64,000 bases of DNA from Salinibacterium amurskyense (GTDB taxonomy: Bacteria > Actinomycetota > Actinomycetes > Actinomycetales > Microbacteriaceae): the NCBI RefSeq assembly GCF_002797685.1, contig NZ_PGFH01000002.1:124001-188000 (forward strand), in the 5' to 3' direction. The notes below the pieces were generated by a model. The model did not search any database and had not been told where the DNA came from. It was given only the letters and a program-made list of their open reading frames with translations. Below are positions 23,550-32,292 of the stretch, piece by piece (the stretch's first letter is position 1; each line of letters starts with the position of its first letter). A program made the translations under genes and the position numbers.

Positions 23550-24226
23550 GTCTGCGTGCTGTCGTCGGGCTCTCCGCTTTCGCCTGCTGCGGCATCCGCG
23601 AGCAGGAGGCGTAGCTCTGCGTCGAAGAGCGCGGCTTCGTAGCCGTCGTCGGGGGATTCCCGCAGCAGCACCGTTGTCATGGCGTGTAGTCGTGCATCCG
23701 CGCTGCCGTTCTCAACAATCTCGTCGAGCAGCGTCGCGGCGTGATCGCCGAGCGTCACGAGTGACCGGCTGAGGCTCATCTTGGCGTCGCGCTCGCCGTG
23801 GCCGAGATGGGGCACGAGCAGTGCGGCCAATTCGGTTTCGCGTCCCTCGGGAACGAGAACTGTTGCCACTCGCCAAGCGGTGCGCGCCACGGTCTCATTA
23901 GAGTCGTTCAGCACCTCGGGCGTGATCGCTTCCCATCCGGCGGGGTCGCCGATCTTCGACAGTGTGTGCAGCGCTTGGCTTCGGGCCTGCGCGGTTCCCG
24001 AGCGCGTCTCGGCCACCAGCAGCGGTACCGTTACCGCCACCGGATGCCGCATCAACGCCCACGTGAGAGTCTCACGAACGTTGAGGTCAGGCTCGATCGC
24101 GCACCGCTCGAGTAGCACGCGCACGAATTCGTCACGTGGGTGGGTGCCGGCCGACATCGCGGCTTGGAGCCGCTGTGACGGCAGGGCAGCCGTAAGTGCC
24201 GTGCTCAATCGGTCAGCGGCATCCAT
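23546..24226 (-). CDS. HEAT-repeat protein, 226 aa
   Basis: All-helical repeat protein. About four or five HEAT-like helix pairs are visible, e.g. RETLTWALMRHPVAVTVPLLVAE, ARSQALHTLSKIGDPAGWEAI and ETVARTAWRVATVLVPEG. The C-terminus is acidic. HEAT proteins are scaffolds; some relatives serve lyase or phycobilin systems, but no partner enzyme is nearby. It lies 33 bases upstream of the aminotransferase stop on the same strand, so co-transcription with that gene's mRNA is possible. Cellular role unknown. Confidence 0.75.
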   Translation of the reverse strand: MDAADRLSTALTAALPSQRLQAAMSAGTHPRDEFVRVLLERCAIEPDLNVRETLTWALMRHPVAVTVPLLVAETRSGTAQARSQALHTLSKIGDPAGWEAITPEVLNDSNETVARTAWRVATVLVPEGRETELAALLVPHLGHGERDAKMSLSRSLVTLGDHAATLLDEIVENGSADARLHAMTTVLLRESPDDGYEAALFDAELRLLLADAAAGESGEPDDSTQT

Positions 24227-24259
24227 AATTCCTCCACCGCACGGGTGGCGGTTGTTGTC

Positions 24260-25456
24260 TTAGCTAAAGAGCTTCTGTAGGCGCTGCACGCCTTCGAGAA
24301 GGGCGTCGTCGCCGAGGGCGTACGAGAGGCGCAGGTAGCCGCTGGGGCCGAATGCTTCACCGGGTACGACGGCAACTTCGGCCTGGTCGAGAATGAGGTC
24401 GGCGAGCTCGAGGCTCGTGGTCGGAGTGACTCCGCCCCATTCGCGGTTCAGCAGGCCCGTGACATCCGGGTACACGTAGAACGCACCCTGGGGAGTCGGA
24501 CAGTTCAGTCCCTCGATCTTGTTGAGTTCCGAGACGATGAGCTTGCGGCGGCGGTCGAAGGCCAGGCGCATTTCTTCCACGGCATCCTGCGGGCCGGTGA
24601 GCGCTTCGATCGCGGCACGCTGGGAGATGTTGGAGACGTTGCTCGTGAGGTGCGACTGCAGGTTCGCAGCGCCCTTCATGGCGTCGACCGGGCCAACCAT
24701 CCAGCCGAGGCGCCAGCCGGTCATCGAGTAGCTCTTGGCGACACCGTTCACGAGGATGGTGGTGTCGGCGAGCGCCGGAACAGCCTCCACGATCGAGACA
24801 GCACGCACTCCGTCGTAGACCAAGTTTTGGTAGATGTCATCGCTGATCACCCAGATGCCGTGCTCGAGAGCCCACTCGCCGATGGCCTTGGTCTGCTCGG
24901 GCGAGTAGACAGCTCCGGTGGGGTTGGAGGGCGACACGAAGAGCAGAACCTTGGTGTTCTCGGTGCGAGCGGCTTCAAGCTGCTCGACCGTGACGAGGTA
25001 ACCCTGATCGGCGCCGGCGAAGACCTCAACGGTGTTGCCGCCCGCAAGCTTGATGGCTTCGGGGTACGTGGTCCAGTACGGGGTGGGAACGATGACGTCG
25101 TCGCCCTCGTCAACGAGAGTTGCAAAGGCTTGGTAAACGGCTTGCTTGCCACCGTTGGTGACGACGACCTGGTTGATGCCCACTTCGAGGCCGCTGTCGC
25201 GCAGCGTCTTGGCGGCGATCGCTTCGCGCAGCTCAGGGAGTCCGGCTGCAGGCGTGTAGCGGTGGTTCTTGGGGTCGAGCACAGCCTTGGATGCCGCCTC
25301 CACGATGTTCGCGGGAGTCGCGAAGTCGGGCTCGCCCGCCGCATAGCTGATGATGGGCCGCCCGGCCGCAAGAAGCGACTTGGCTTTGGCATCCACCTTG
25401 AGGGTGGCTGACTCGGCGATGGCGGAAATTCTGGCTGAGAGGCGAGGTGAGGTCAC
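24260..25456 (-). CDS. aspC: Class I pyridoxal-phosphate aminotransferase (aspartate aminotransferase), 398 aa
   Basis: Fold-type I aminotransferase of subgroup I-gamma, moving an amino group between aspartate and 2-oxoglutarate. Key features are [11 protein letters not shown] at the N-terminus, [12 protein letters not shown], the [14 protein letters not shown] loop, [11 protein letters not shown] and the PLP-binding Lys in [17 protein letters not shown]. The substrate-carboxylate Arg in YLRLSYAL closes the active site. Full length is 398 residues, as expected. In many actinobacteria this gene neighbours secE/nusG, as here. The symbol is given by synteny; alternative amino-acceptor preference cannot be excluded. 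Confidence 0.92.
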   Translation of the reverse strand: MTSPRLSARISAIAESATLKVDAKAKSLLAAGRPIISYAAGEPDFATPANIVEAASKAVLDPKNHRYTPAAGLPELREAIAAKTLRDSGLEVGINQVVVTNGGKQAVYQAFATLVDEGDDVIVPTPYWTTYPEAIKLAGGNTVEVFAGADQGYLVTVEQLEAARTENTKVLLFVSPSNPTGAVYSPEQTKAIGEWALEHGIWVISDDIYQNLVYDGVRAVSIVEAVPALADTTILVNGVAKSYSMTGWRLGWMVGPVDAMKGAANLQSHLTSNVSNISQRAAIEALTGPQDAVEEMRLAFDRRRKLIVSELNKIEGLNCPTPQGAFYVYPDVTGLLNREWGGVTPTTSLELADLILDQAEVAVVPGEAFGPSGYLRLSYALGDDALLEGVQRLQKLFS

Positions 25457-25530
25457 CCCATAAGTCTATGGCTTCGGATGCGCGGATGCCCAGAGATTGC
25501 TGGCGGCGCACAGGCGCGCACACAGAAGAC

Positions 25531-25612
25531 TGGCCCTACCGCGAGAACGCGGTAGGGCCAGAGAGAAGCGGCCGGAGCTGTGATCCTGGGGGGACGATAA
25601 GCTCCGGCCGCT
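25531..25612 (-). terminator. Two strong stem-loops after the choice-of-anchor G gene
   Basis: Read on the minus strand, a 13-bp stem (25567-25579 with 25600-25612, 20-base loop) comes first, then a second perfect 13-bp stem with an AGAA loop (25531-25560). Both follow the stop at 25632. T-runs are short, so they may act as a combined terminator and RNA stabiliser. Confidence 0.75.
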
Positions 25613-25631
25613 AGGGGTTACTTACGCAGTC

Positions 25632-27674
25632 CTAGAGCTCGGACTTGGGGTGTGTACGTAGGTAACCCTGACGCGCGAAGTAGGCACCCGCTGCCAACAA
25701 CGCGACGATGAGGGCGATGAGAGTCGCAACACCGGCACCGGTGTACGCGAGCTGCCCATCGAGGGCATAGGTCGGAAGATCCAGGAGGCAGATTCCGACA
25801 CAGGGGTCAGTGACTGGGCCACAGTTTTCGGTGCAGTTGGGATCTTCAGGATCCGTCGGACCGCAGTTCTCCGTGCATCCGGGGTCAACCACGGTCTGAA
25901 CGTTGGGGCCGACTACGGCGCGAGCCACGTTGAGGGTTGCGATGTCTCCGCTGCCGACGGCTACCCGCACCGCGGTCTCGCTGAACATGTCGCCCTTGAC
26001 GGCGCCCGTGGAGGTCAACTGTTCTTGCACGTTGACCTTGATCGAGACCAGGTCGTGGAGCACCGTTGCGACGCTGGAGTCTCCGAGGAGGCCGGTTACT
26101 GCCGGGTTCACAAGGCCGGTGTTCAGGCTCTTGACGAGCGAGGTGACCACGCCGTCGTTGGAGAAGAGCGAGCTGTTGAGGCTCTTGCCGAGGCTGCCGA
26201 TCAGGGTGTCGACGTTGAGGCCGGTTTTGACCGTTCCGCCAAGAAGCGAGATGTTCGCCTTCGCCGAGATCGCAGTTCCGTCGATCAGGTCATCCACGTT
26301 TCCTACGATGCTGACGTCAACGGTGCTGCGCAGGTCGGGGAGAACCGAACCAACCAGTTCACACACGGTGTCTGTCGTGTAGCCGATGATGCCTTGCGTT
26401 ACGCCCTGAGTAACTCCTTCGGTGAGACCGCCGGTCAGGCCGCCGAGCAGGCCACCAACGAGGCCACCGCTGGAGGAGCCGCCGCCGAGAACCTCACCAT
26501 TGAGAATGTCGCCGATGATCGGAACTTGGATGTCGCGGCACACCGTCTTCTGGGTGGACTTCTGTGCGGTCAGCAGGTTGAGCTTGGCGGAGACTTCGAC
26601 GCGAGCATCCCGCAGCGACAGCTCGACGCGTTCGACGATGTCGTCAGCGAGGTCGGCCACTGTTTCGGTGATGCCGTTGAGGATCTGGTTGACCACCGCA
26701 TCCGTGAGCAGTTCGGTGTTCGGAGCCAGATTGTTGAGTTCGCCGCCTAAGAGAGCCTCGAGGTCAACCACTACGGCGCCCGTTTCGAGGTTGAAGCTCA
26801 CGGCACCGTTTCCATACTTACCGTCGAGCAGGGTGCTCACTGCCTTCTGCAGGTCGGCGTCAACGATGACCTTCACGTCAGCGGAGGAACCTACGACACC
26901 GAGAACGGGGTCGAGGATGCCATCGATCGAGTTGCCGAGAGCACCGTTGTCGCCGCCCAGGCTGATGAGCTGGCCGTCGACGCCGTCGAGCGCCTTCGTG
27001 ACCTTGCTCGTCAGCTTGCTGATGGCGGGGCTGGAGAAGCTCAGTGTTGCGTCAGCGAGCGTGTAGTCGCCGGATGCCGATGTCATGTTTCCGTCGGCGC
27101 GAGCGGCCACGGCGTCCAAGTCGAGCTTCAGGTCGGTGAGTACCGAAGCGAACTCGTTGCTGAGGAGGCTGTCGAGGTCGAGCGTGAGGTCACCCGCGGG
27201 GCCAGAGGCCAGCTCGCCGATGCCGATTCCGCCATCATCCTGAATCGCTCCAGTGGAGGCGAAGGATTCACCGTCTTTGTCGGCCTGAGCGTATTGGTTG
27301 ACGACGCCGGCATCCACAACATCGAGCAGGGGAAGCTGCAAGCCGCCCGGTTGGTTGAGTACGGTCGCGCCAAGTACCTCGACGGTGAGCGGATCGCGGT
27401 GAACTTGTCGTGCCTGGTTGCCGTTGTTGCTGGCGACTACTTGGCCGAGGCCGGCGACGTTGCCGAGGTCGGTTCCGAGCACATCCCCTGAAAGGAATTC
27501 TGCGTAGGCGTACGAGGCTCCGTTAGTCTCTTCTGCGCTAGCAGCAGCGGGTGCAATGAAGATGAAGCCCGATACGAGGGCCATGGTTCCGAGGGCCGCT
27601 CCGAAACGGACTCCTGCGGTGTGGTTGCTTTTCCCGACTGGCTTCCCAGTGCGCGGGATGTGTTGTGTAAACAC
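25632..27674 (-). CDS. Choice-of-anchor G family surface protein with LAYTG sorting signal, 680 aa
   Basis: Secreted, cell-wall-anchored protein. The signal peptide ends near AAASA-EET. The first domain has AEFLSGDVLGTDLGNVAGL, typical of the choice-of-anchor G family. A long hydrophobic-helix/beta region is rich in Leu/Val/Gly, and one segment carries a Cys pair (VCRDIQVPI, CELVGSVLPDL). A Pro/Cys-rich stalk (TENCGPTDPEDPNCTENC) precedes LAYTG at 642-646, a membrane helix and a short basic tail. LAXTG is the signal of class E sortases. GTG at 27674 is chosen because of an AGGAAGG site; an ATG at 27731 is an alternative. Function unknown; probably surface adhesion or structure. Confidence 0.85.
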   Translation of the reverse strand: MFTQHIPRTGKPVGKSNHTAGVRFGAALGTMALVSGFIFIAPAAASAEETNGASYAYAEFLSGDVLGTDLGNVAGLGQVVASNNGNQARQVHRDPLTVEVLGATVLNQPGGLQLPLLDVVDAGVVNQYAQADKDGESFASTGAIQDDGGIGIGELASGPAGDLTLDLDSLLSNEFASVLTDLKLDLDAVAARADGNMTSASGDYTLADATLSFSSPAISKLTSKVTKALDGVDGQLISLGGDNGALGNSIDGILDPVLGVVGSSADVKVIVDADLQKAVSTLLDGKYGNGAVSFNLETGAVVVDLEALLGGELNNLAPNTELLTDAVVNQILNGITETVADLADDIVERVELSLRDARVEVSAKLNLLTAQKSTQKTVCRDIQVPIIGDILNGEVLGGGSSSGGLVGGLLGGLTGGLTEGVTQGVTQGIIGYTTDTVCELVGSVLPDLRSTVDVSIVGNVDDLIDGTAISAKANISLLGGTVKTGLNVDTLIGSLGKSLNSSLFSNDGVVTSLVKSLNTGLVNPAVTGLLGDSSVATVLHDLVSIKVNVQEQLTSTGAVKGDMFSETAVRVAVGSGDIATLNVARAVVGPNVQTVVDPGCTENCGPTDPEDPNCTENCGPVTDPCVGICLLDLPTYALDGQLAYTGAGVATLIALIVALLAAGAYFARQGYLRTHPKSEL

Positions 27675-28179
27675 GACTGGTACCTTCCTGATCCTGTGCG
27701 GAAAAGGAAGCTGGTTCGACAATGAGGCCAACTTGAGGGTTGTGCCACGAACTACTGCCTGATCTCAGCTTCGCTTGCCCATTTGGTGGTTGTGCTTTTT
27801 GAGTTGTGCAACGAGATGGTTAGGTCTCGCGTGGTCTTGCCCGAATGGTGTTACTGGTTGTGCTGGTGGTGCCCGAAATAAGAAGGGTTGGTTTGCCCTG
27901 CTTACATAGAGAGACTGCAACCCCCTTCGGTTATGACGCGGGTTTTCAAACTTTCTTGAAAACTTTTTTGAGGGGGTCGATGAACAGCCGTTTTCTGCGG
28001 GTTTTCTGTATTGATCGCTCTAGAGGGGAGCGCGAACTGCGCGACGGCTCAGGATGACGTACACTTGTTCAGGTAGTTGATAACTGCCATACTTTCGCGC
28101 GCCTGCTCCTCACTTCTCAATGTGGATGTCGCGGTGTGTTTGTGCGAAGGTGTGAGTAAGAGATTTAGGTCTCTTGCAG
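27675..28179. other. Gene-free stretch between the anchor G gene and tRNA-Trp
   Basis: No coding frame with a credible start is seen. It must carry the promoter of the minus-strand anchor G gene and, near its right end, that of tRNA-Trp. A weak AT-rich hairpin, TTTTCAA/TTGAAAA (27943-27962), is followed by a T-run. Confidence 0.6.
28065..28093 (+). promoter_or_regulatory. Candidate promoter for tRNA-Trp-secE-nusG
   Basis: TTGTTC (28065-28070), a 17-base spacer and CATACT (28088-28093) make an acceptable vegetative promoter 87 bases before tRNA-Trp. No other candidate of similar quality was seen in the stretch. Confidence 0.5.
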
Positions 28180-28252
28180 AGGGTGGTGGCTCAATTGGTA
28201 GAGCAGCGGTCTCCAAAACCGCAGGTTGCAGGTTCGAGTCCTGTCCGCCCTG
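28180..28252 (+). tRNA. tRNA-Trp (CCA anticodon)
   Basis: A 73-base cloverleaf. Acceptor AGGGTGG pairs with CCGCCCT (one G-U), the D arm contains GGCTCAATTGGTAGAGC, the anticodon loop is CTCCAAA with CCA for tryptophan, and the T arm has GGTTCGAGTCC. The discriminator is G, and CCA is not fully encoded. Placement immediately before secE is the usual actinobacterial arrangement. Confidence 0.97.
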
Positions 28253-28316
28253 CAAGTCCCGGTCCGTCTAACGCGGAATGGGTCGAGCAAGCCGAAGTAT
28301 CGGAAGGTATCTAAGA

Positions 28317-28598
28317 GTGGCCAAGAAAGTCGTAGACGAGCCCAGCGAGGACGTCGTCGCCAAAGCGAAGAAGGAAAGCGCGCAACGTCGTGGACCCTTC
28401 GGTCGTATGGCACTCTTCATCCGCCAAGTAATCAACGAACTCAAGAAGGTTGTGACCCCGACCCGCCGCGAGCTGGTCAGCTTCACTCTCGTCGTTCTTG
28501 TCTTCGTGATCATCATGATGGGTATCGTTTCCGGCCTCGACTTTGGGTTCAGCGCCTTGGTGAACTTCTTGTTCGGCGATCCCAACCTCGTGGTCTAG
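28317..28598 (+). CDS. secE: Preprotein translocase subunit SecE
   Basis: Small translocon subunit clamping SecY. A basic/acidic cytoplasmic N-terminus is followed by FIRQVINELKKVVTPTRRELVSFT, the conserved amphipathic helix of SecE, and a single membrane helix (LVVLVFVIIMMGIVSGLDFGF). GTG at 28317, preceded by GGAAGG, gives 93 residues. An ATG at 28278 would add 13 residues but has no clear Shine-Dalgarno and lies close to the tRNA. It is followed by nusG, the universal pairing. Confidence 0.95.
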   Translation: MAKKVVDEPSEDVVAKAKKESAQRRGPFGRMALFIRQVINELKKVVTPTRRELVSFTLVVLVFVIIMMGIVSGLDFGFSALVNFLFGDPNLVV

Positions 28599-28655
28599 GC
28601 CCTTCACAAACCGCAGCGGCTACGGCCGCATTGCAGAGTAACGAAAAGAGATTTA

Positions 28656-29636
28656 GTGTCCGAGAACCACCGCGAAGACTCCGAGCTCGCTACGGCAGCA
28701 GAGCAGTCCTCCGAGGAGGATGAGGCGCAGACGGGTAACACCCTGGCTGAGGCAGAGCGTTCAGAAGACTCCGCCGAGCACCAGGCAATGCACGTCGAAG
28801 ATGGTTCGACTGATGTTGACGCCGATCTTGCTGGGCTTCTTGAAGCTCTGGATGCTGCTGTCGACCCCGAAGCTGATGCTGAAGTGAACGACGCACTCGA
28901 CATCGATAACGCTGCGGAGGCTGACGCTTCTGTAGCTGCGACAGATGACGAAGCTGCCGACAAGGCTGAAAGCGCCGAAGCAACCGACGCTGCTGCTGCA
29001 TCCGAAGATGAGGCAGAGGTCGACCCCTACGCCGAGTTCCGCATGGACCTGCGTCTTCAGCCTGGCAAGTGGTACGTCATCCACTCCTACGCCGGCTTCG
29101 AAAAGCGCGTCAAGCAAAACATCGAAAACCGCAAGGTTTCCATGGCGATGGAAGATTACGTCTTCCAGGTCGAGGTTCCGATGGAAGATGTTGTCGAGAT
29201 CAAGAACGGCCAGCGCAAGCTCGTCAACCGTGTTCGTATCCCTGGTTACGTGTTGGTTCGCATGGACCTCAACGAAGACAGCTGGTCGGTCGTTCGTCAC
29301 ACTCCCGGTGTTACTGGCTTCGTGGGCAACGCCCACAACCCGGTACCCCTGCGGTTCGAAGAAGCATTCAACATGCTCAAGAGCCTCGTAGAAATCGTTG
29401 AAGCTCCTGTTGCTAAGGGTGCATCGCAGAAGAGCAAGACCGCTGCACGCGCCATTCCCGCAGAGATCGACTTCGAAATCGGCGAGACGATCACCATCAA
29501 GGAAGGCTCGTTCGCGGGTCTGCCCGGTTCGATCAGCGAGATCAAGCCCGAGAGCGGCAAGCTCATCGTTCTGGTTTCGCTCTTCGAGCGCGAGACCCCG
29601 GTCGAGCTCAGCTTCGATCAGGTCACCAAGCTTTAA
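28656..29636 (+). CDS. nusG: Transcription termination/antitermination protein NusG
   Basis: NusG couples RNA polymerase to Rho and ribosomes. The NGN domain starts near residue 135 (KWYVIHSYAGFEKRVKQNI, VPGYVLVRMDLN-like IPGYVLVRMDLN, VVRHTPGVTGFVG). The KOW domain (EGSFAGLPGSISEI, LVSLFERETPVELSF) ends the protein. The first 130 residues are an Asp/Glu/Ala-rich disordered extension, longer than in E. coli but normal for actinobacteria. Start is GTG with an AAAAGAG site. It lies 57 bases after secE and about 90 before rplK. Confidence 0.97.
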   Translation: MSENHREDSELATAAEQSSEEDEAQTGNTLAEAERSEDSAEHQAMHVEDGSTDVDADLAGLLEALDAAVDPEADAEVNDALDIDNAAEADASVAATDDEAADKAESAEATDAAAASEDEAEVDPYAEFRMDLRLQPGKWYVIHSYAGFEKRVKQNIENRKVSMAMEDYVFQVEVPMEDVVEIKNGQRKLVNRVRIPGYVLVRMDLNEDSWSVVRHTPGVTGFVGNAHNPVPLRFEEAFNMLKSLVEIVEAPVAKGASQKSKTAARAIPAEIDFEIGETITIKEGSFAGLPGSISEIKPESGKLIVLVSLFERETPVELSFDQVTKL

Positions 29637-29724
29637 GGGCTCACGCCCCTAAAAAACCACCGCGCCCCGTTGGGGTGCGGGAGAGCTGGCCACACGGGTC
29701 AGTTCGTACCGAAAAGGAAACACA
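29637..29724 (+). promoter_or_regulatory. nusG-rplK leader with small hairpin
   Basis: A 9-bp stem (29660-29668 with 29672-29680, GTT loop) sits between nusG and rplK. In other bacteria L1 binds the rplK leader to repress translation; whether this hairpin is that target is unproven. Confidence 0.35.
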
Positions 29725-30156
29725 ATGGCACCGAAAAAGAAGGTTACAGGTCTGATCAAGCTTCAGATCCAAGCCGGCGCCGCTAACCCCGCACCGCCCA
29801 TCGGGCCTGCGCTGGGACAGCACGGCGTTAACATCATGGAGTTCTGCAAGGCGTACAACGCCGCAACCGAGGCACAGCGTGGAAACGTTATCCCGGTTGA
29901 GATCACCGTGTACGAGGACCGTTCGTTCACGTTCATCCTCAAGACCCCGCCTGCAGCAGAGCTCATCAAGAAGGCTGCTGGAGTTGCAAAGGGTTCGGGC
30001 ACGCCGCACACCGTCAAGGTTGCGCAGCTCACTAAAGACCAGGTTCGTACGATCGCCGAGCAGAAGATGGCTGACCTCAACGCCAACGACATCGACGGCG
30101 CAATGAAGATCATCGCGGGCACTGCTCGCTCGATGGGAATCACGGTGGAGGCATAA
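29725..30156 (+). CDS. rplK: 50S ribosomal protein L11
   Basis: L11 binds the GTPase-associated region of 23S rRNA. The N-terminal [37 protein letters not shown] carries the Pro-rich thiostrepton-interaction helix, and the C-terminal domain ends [19 protein letters not shown]. At 143 residues it is full length. AAAAGGAAA precedes the ATG. Its last base overlaps the first base of rplA, giving tight coupling. Confidence 0.98.
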   Translation: MAPKKKVTGLIKLQIQAGAANPAPPIGPALGQHGVNIMEFCKAYNAATEAQRGNVIPVEITVYEDRSFTFILKTPPAAELIKKAAGVAKGSGTPHTVKVAQLTKDQVRTIAEQKMADLNANDIDGAMKIIAGTARSMGITVEA

Positions 30157-30845
30157 TGTCCAAGAATTCCAAGGCATACAAGGCCGCCGCTGAAAAGATC
30201 GAAGAGGGCAAGTTCTACACGCCCACCGAGGCTGTATCAGTTGCTCGCGAGACGGCTTCGAAGAAGTTCGACTCCACCGTTGAGGTTGCTCTTCGCTTGG
30301 GTGTAGACCCTCGCAAGGCCGACCAGATGGTTCGTGGCACCGTTATCCTGCCTCACGGTACGGGTAAGACTGCTCGCGTTATCGTTTTCGCAACCGGTCC
30401 CGCAGCAGATGCAGCTATCGCTGCTGGCGCTGACGAGGTCGGTGGCTCGGAGCTCATCGAGAAGGTAGCCGCTGGTTACACCAACTTCGACGCTGCAGTT
30501 TCGACCCCGGAGCTCATGGGCCAGGTTGGTCGTTTGGGTAAGGTTCTTGGTCCCCGTGGCCTCATGCCTAACCCGAAGACCGGAACGGTGACTCCTGACA
30601 CCGCTAAGGCTGTTTCGGAGATCAAGGGCGGAAAGATTGAATTCCGCGTTGACAAGCACTCCAACGTTCACTTCATTGTGGGCAAGGCTGGCTTCACCGC
30701 TGAGCAGCTCGACGAGAACATCAAGGCAGCGCTCGAAGAGGTTCTTCGCGCCAAGCCCAGTTCCTCGAAGGGTCGCTACATCACGAAGGCTACGGTTTCG
30801 ACCACCTTCGGTCCCGGCATTCCGGTCGACGTAAACTCGATCTAA
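30156..30845 (+). CDS. rplA: 50S ribosomal protein L1
   Basis: L1 forms the mobile L1 stalk near the ribosomal E site and in several bacteria represses its own operon. Family segments are [50 protein letters not shown], the [25 protein letters not shown] motif and [21 protein letters not shown]. Full length is 229 residues. Coupled to rplK; a terminator follows at 30859. In this genome rplJL is not directly downstream but about 10 kb away. Confidence 0.98.
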   Translation: MSKNSKAYKAAAEKIEEGKFYTPTEAVSVARETASKKFDSTVEVALRLGVDPRKADQMVRGTVILPHGTGKTARVIVFATGPAADAAIAAGADEVGGSELIEKVAAGYTNFDAAVSTPELMGQVGRLGKVLGPRGLMPNPKTGTVTPDTAKAVSEIKGGKIEFRVDKHSNVHFIVGKAGFTAEQLDENIKAALEEVLRAKPSSSKGRYITKATVSTTFGPGIPVDVNSI

Positions 30846-30858
30846 TACTGCTTCTCTC

Positions 30859-30890
30859 AACGGGGGTCGGCTTATGCCGGCCCCCGTTTT
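30859..30890 (+). terminator. Rho-independent terminator after rplA
   Basis: AACGGGGGTCGGC and GCCGGCCCCCGTT pair around a TTAT loop (one G-U) and are followed by TTTG. It ends the secE-nusG-rplK-rplA transcript. Confidence 0.85.
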
Positions 30891-30964
30891 GCATTCCCCG
30901 GCGGTTAAATAGTCGGGGTAGCGTGAGAGTTCCACCGCTGTTGCATTCCGCTGAAGGAGATTCC

Positions 30965-31516
30965 GTGTCCACCACAGTTCGCCGCGCTGGTGAGTCGGAT
31001 GCCGCGCTTCTTCACGATCTCGCTCGTCAGACTTTTCCGCTCGCGTGTCCGCCAGCGACAACTCAGGAGGCAATCGCCGCCTTCATCGGGGAGCACCTGT
31101 CGGTCGAATCCTTCGAGCGATACCTTGCCGATTCGACTCGCGAGATCCTCATTGCCGAAATCGAGGACGAGGCGGCTGGCTACGTGATGTTCTGCGCAGA
31201 AGACCCCGCCGATCCGGATGTCGCTGCGGCGGTAATCGAGCGCCCTACGGTCGAACTCAGCAAGTGTTACGTTCTCGGCAGATTCCACGGAGCCGGCGTT
31301 GCGTCCACGCTTGTGAGCACGGGCATCCATTGGGCTCGCACTCAGAATTTTGCCTCTGTGTGGCTCGGCGTGAACGAAGAAAACGCGCGCGCCAATCGCT
31401 TCTACGAGAAGATGGGTTTCGAGTTTCGGGGGACTAAGAAGTTCCTGGTTGGGCAGAAGTGGGAAGACGACTTCGTCCGCGAACTTTCGCTCAGCCGAGA
31501 GGCCGCATCGGCCTAG
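30965..31516 (+). CDS. GNAT-family N-acetyltransferase, 183 aa
   Basis: GNAT protein: TVRRAGESDAALLHDLARQTFPLACPP opens the fold. Central strands ILIAEIEDEAAGYVMFCAE follow, then a modified cofactor loop LSKCYVLGRFHGAGVASTLVSTG, and SVWLGVNEENARANRFYEKMGFEFRG is the classic final strand-helix. GTG at 30965 with AAGGAG is preferred to a longer ATG start at 30923, which lacks a site. The substrate is unknown; MarR-like or spermidine acetyltransferases share this layout. Confidence 0.88.
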   Translation: MSTTVRRAGESDAALLHDLARQTFPLACPPATTQEAIAAFIGEHLSVESFERYLADSTREILIAEIEDEAAGYVMFCAEDPADPDVAAAVIERPTVELSKCYVLGRFHGAGVASTLVSTGIHWARTQNFASVWLGVNEENARANRFYEKMGFEFRGTKKFLVGQKWEDDFVRELSLSREAASA

Positions 31517-31588
31517 CTTCGGAGCGAGACCGGTGCTCTAAACTGTGGGGATGCCCGCACCATTGCCCTCGCCTTTCCCGACGATCGC

Positions 31589-32260
31589 GTGATGACGGCT
31601 ATTGCGCGGCCGCGCGTATCGACACGAGCTGCAGAAGGCGTCGCCGCAGTAGGTGGCAGTGTGGCGGTGGGGATCGCGCTGATCCTGATCTGGGGATCAC
31701 GCTTGATGGTTCCGCGCGAGCTCTACGTGAGCGAGTTGGGCGCCGAGGGCGAACCGACGGCCGCGGCTTTCGAGATCTCTCTTCTGCTCATCGTTGCTGG
31801 TGGCTCAGCTGTCGCGTGGGCAGCCCGACGCGTGCGTGCTTGGCCTCGAGTGTTGTCGTGGGGATCGCCTTCAATTTCGCTCTGGGTGGGCTGCGGATTC
31901 TTTTTGATCGCGTCGCAAGTGACCTGCACCTCCGGATGCCCGTTGCCGTACGGCCCGAGCTTCACGTGGCAAGACTTCACGCACACGCTTGCGGCAGTGC
32001 TCGCGTTTGCCGCTGCGTGCTGGGCAATGATCCAGACCTCCTTCGCTCGAGAGCACCGCGTACTCGCGCGCATGTCGATCGTGACCGCCATCGCTGTGGC
32101 AGTGATTGCGGGAACGGGCGGGCTCTTCTCGCTCTTCCGTTTTCAGGTCGTGCTGGGAAGCCGGCTTGAATTCGTGGCGACGACGATCGCCATTGCGTGG
32201 CTCATGATGCTCGGCACCGTGATTGCCGTGCGCGCACTGAGGCGGCCGCTGCCCGCGTAG
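31589..32260 (+). CDS. DUF998 family membrane protein, 223 aa
   Basis: Six hydrophobic segments in the DUF998 arrangement: GGSVAVGIALILIWGS, FEISLLLIVAGGSAVAWAA, the loop TCTSGCPLPYGPSFTWQDFTHTLAA, and three further helices. The loop with the Cys pair and the Asp/His of WQDFTH is characteristic of the family. The start is GTG 31589 or ATG 31592. A 13-codon frame from ATG 31551 (MPAPLPSPFPTIA) ends in TGA overlapping this start, so it may be a translated leader. Biochemical function of the family is unknown. Confidence 0.75.
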   Translation: MMTAIARPRVSTRAAEGVAAVGGSVAVGIALILIWGSRLMVPRELYVSELGAEGEPTAAAFEISLLLIVAGGSAVAWAARRVRAWPRVLSWGSPSISLWVGCGFFLIASQVTCTSGCPLPYGPSFTWQDFTHTLAAVLAFAAACWAMIQTSFAREHRVLARMSIVTAIAVAVIAGTGGLFSLFRFQVVLGSRLEFVATTIAIAWLMMLGTVIAVRALRRPLPA

Positions 32261-32292
32261 CCGAGAACGGACCGCGCTAATTCGAGTGCTCG

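Noticed and set aside
27943-27970. Terminator hairpin TTTTCAA/TTGAAAA
   Set aside because: Stem is short and AT-only; no gene ends upstream on the plus strand, so I did not list it as a terminator.
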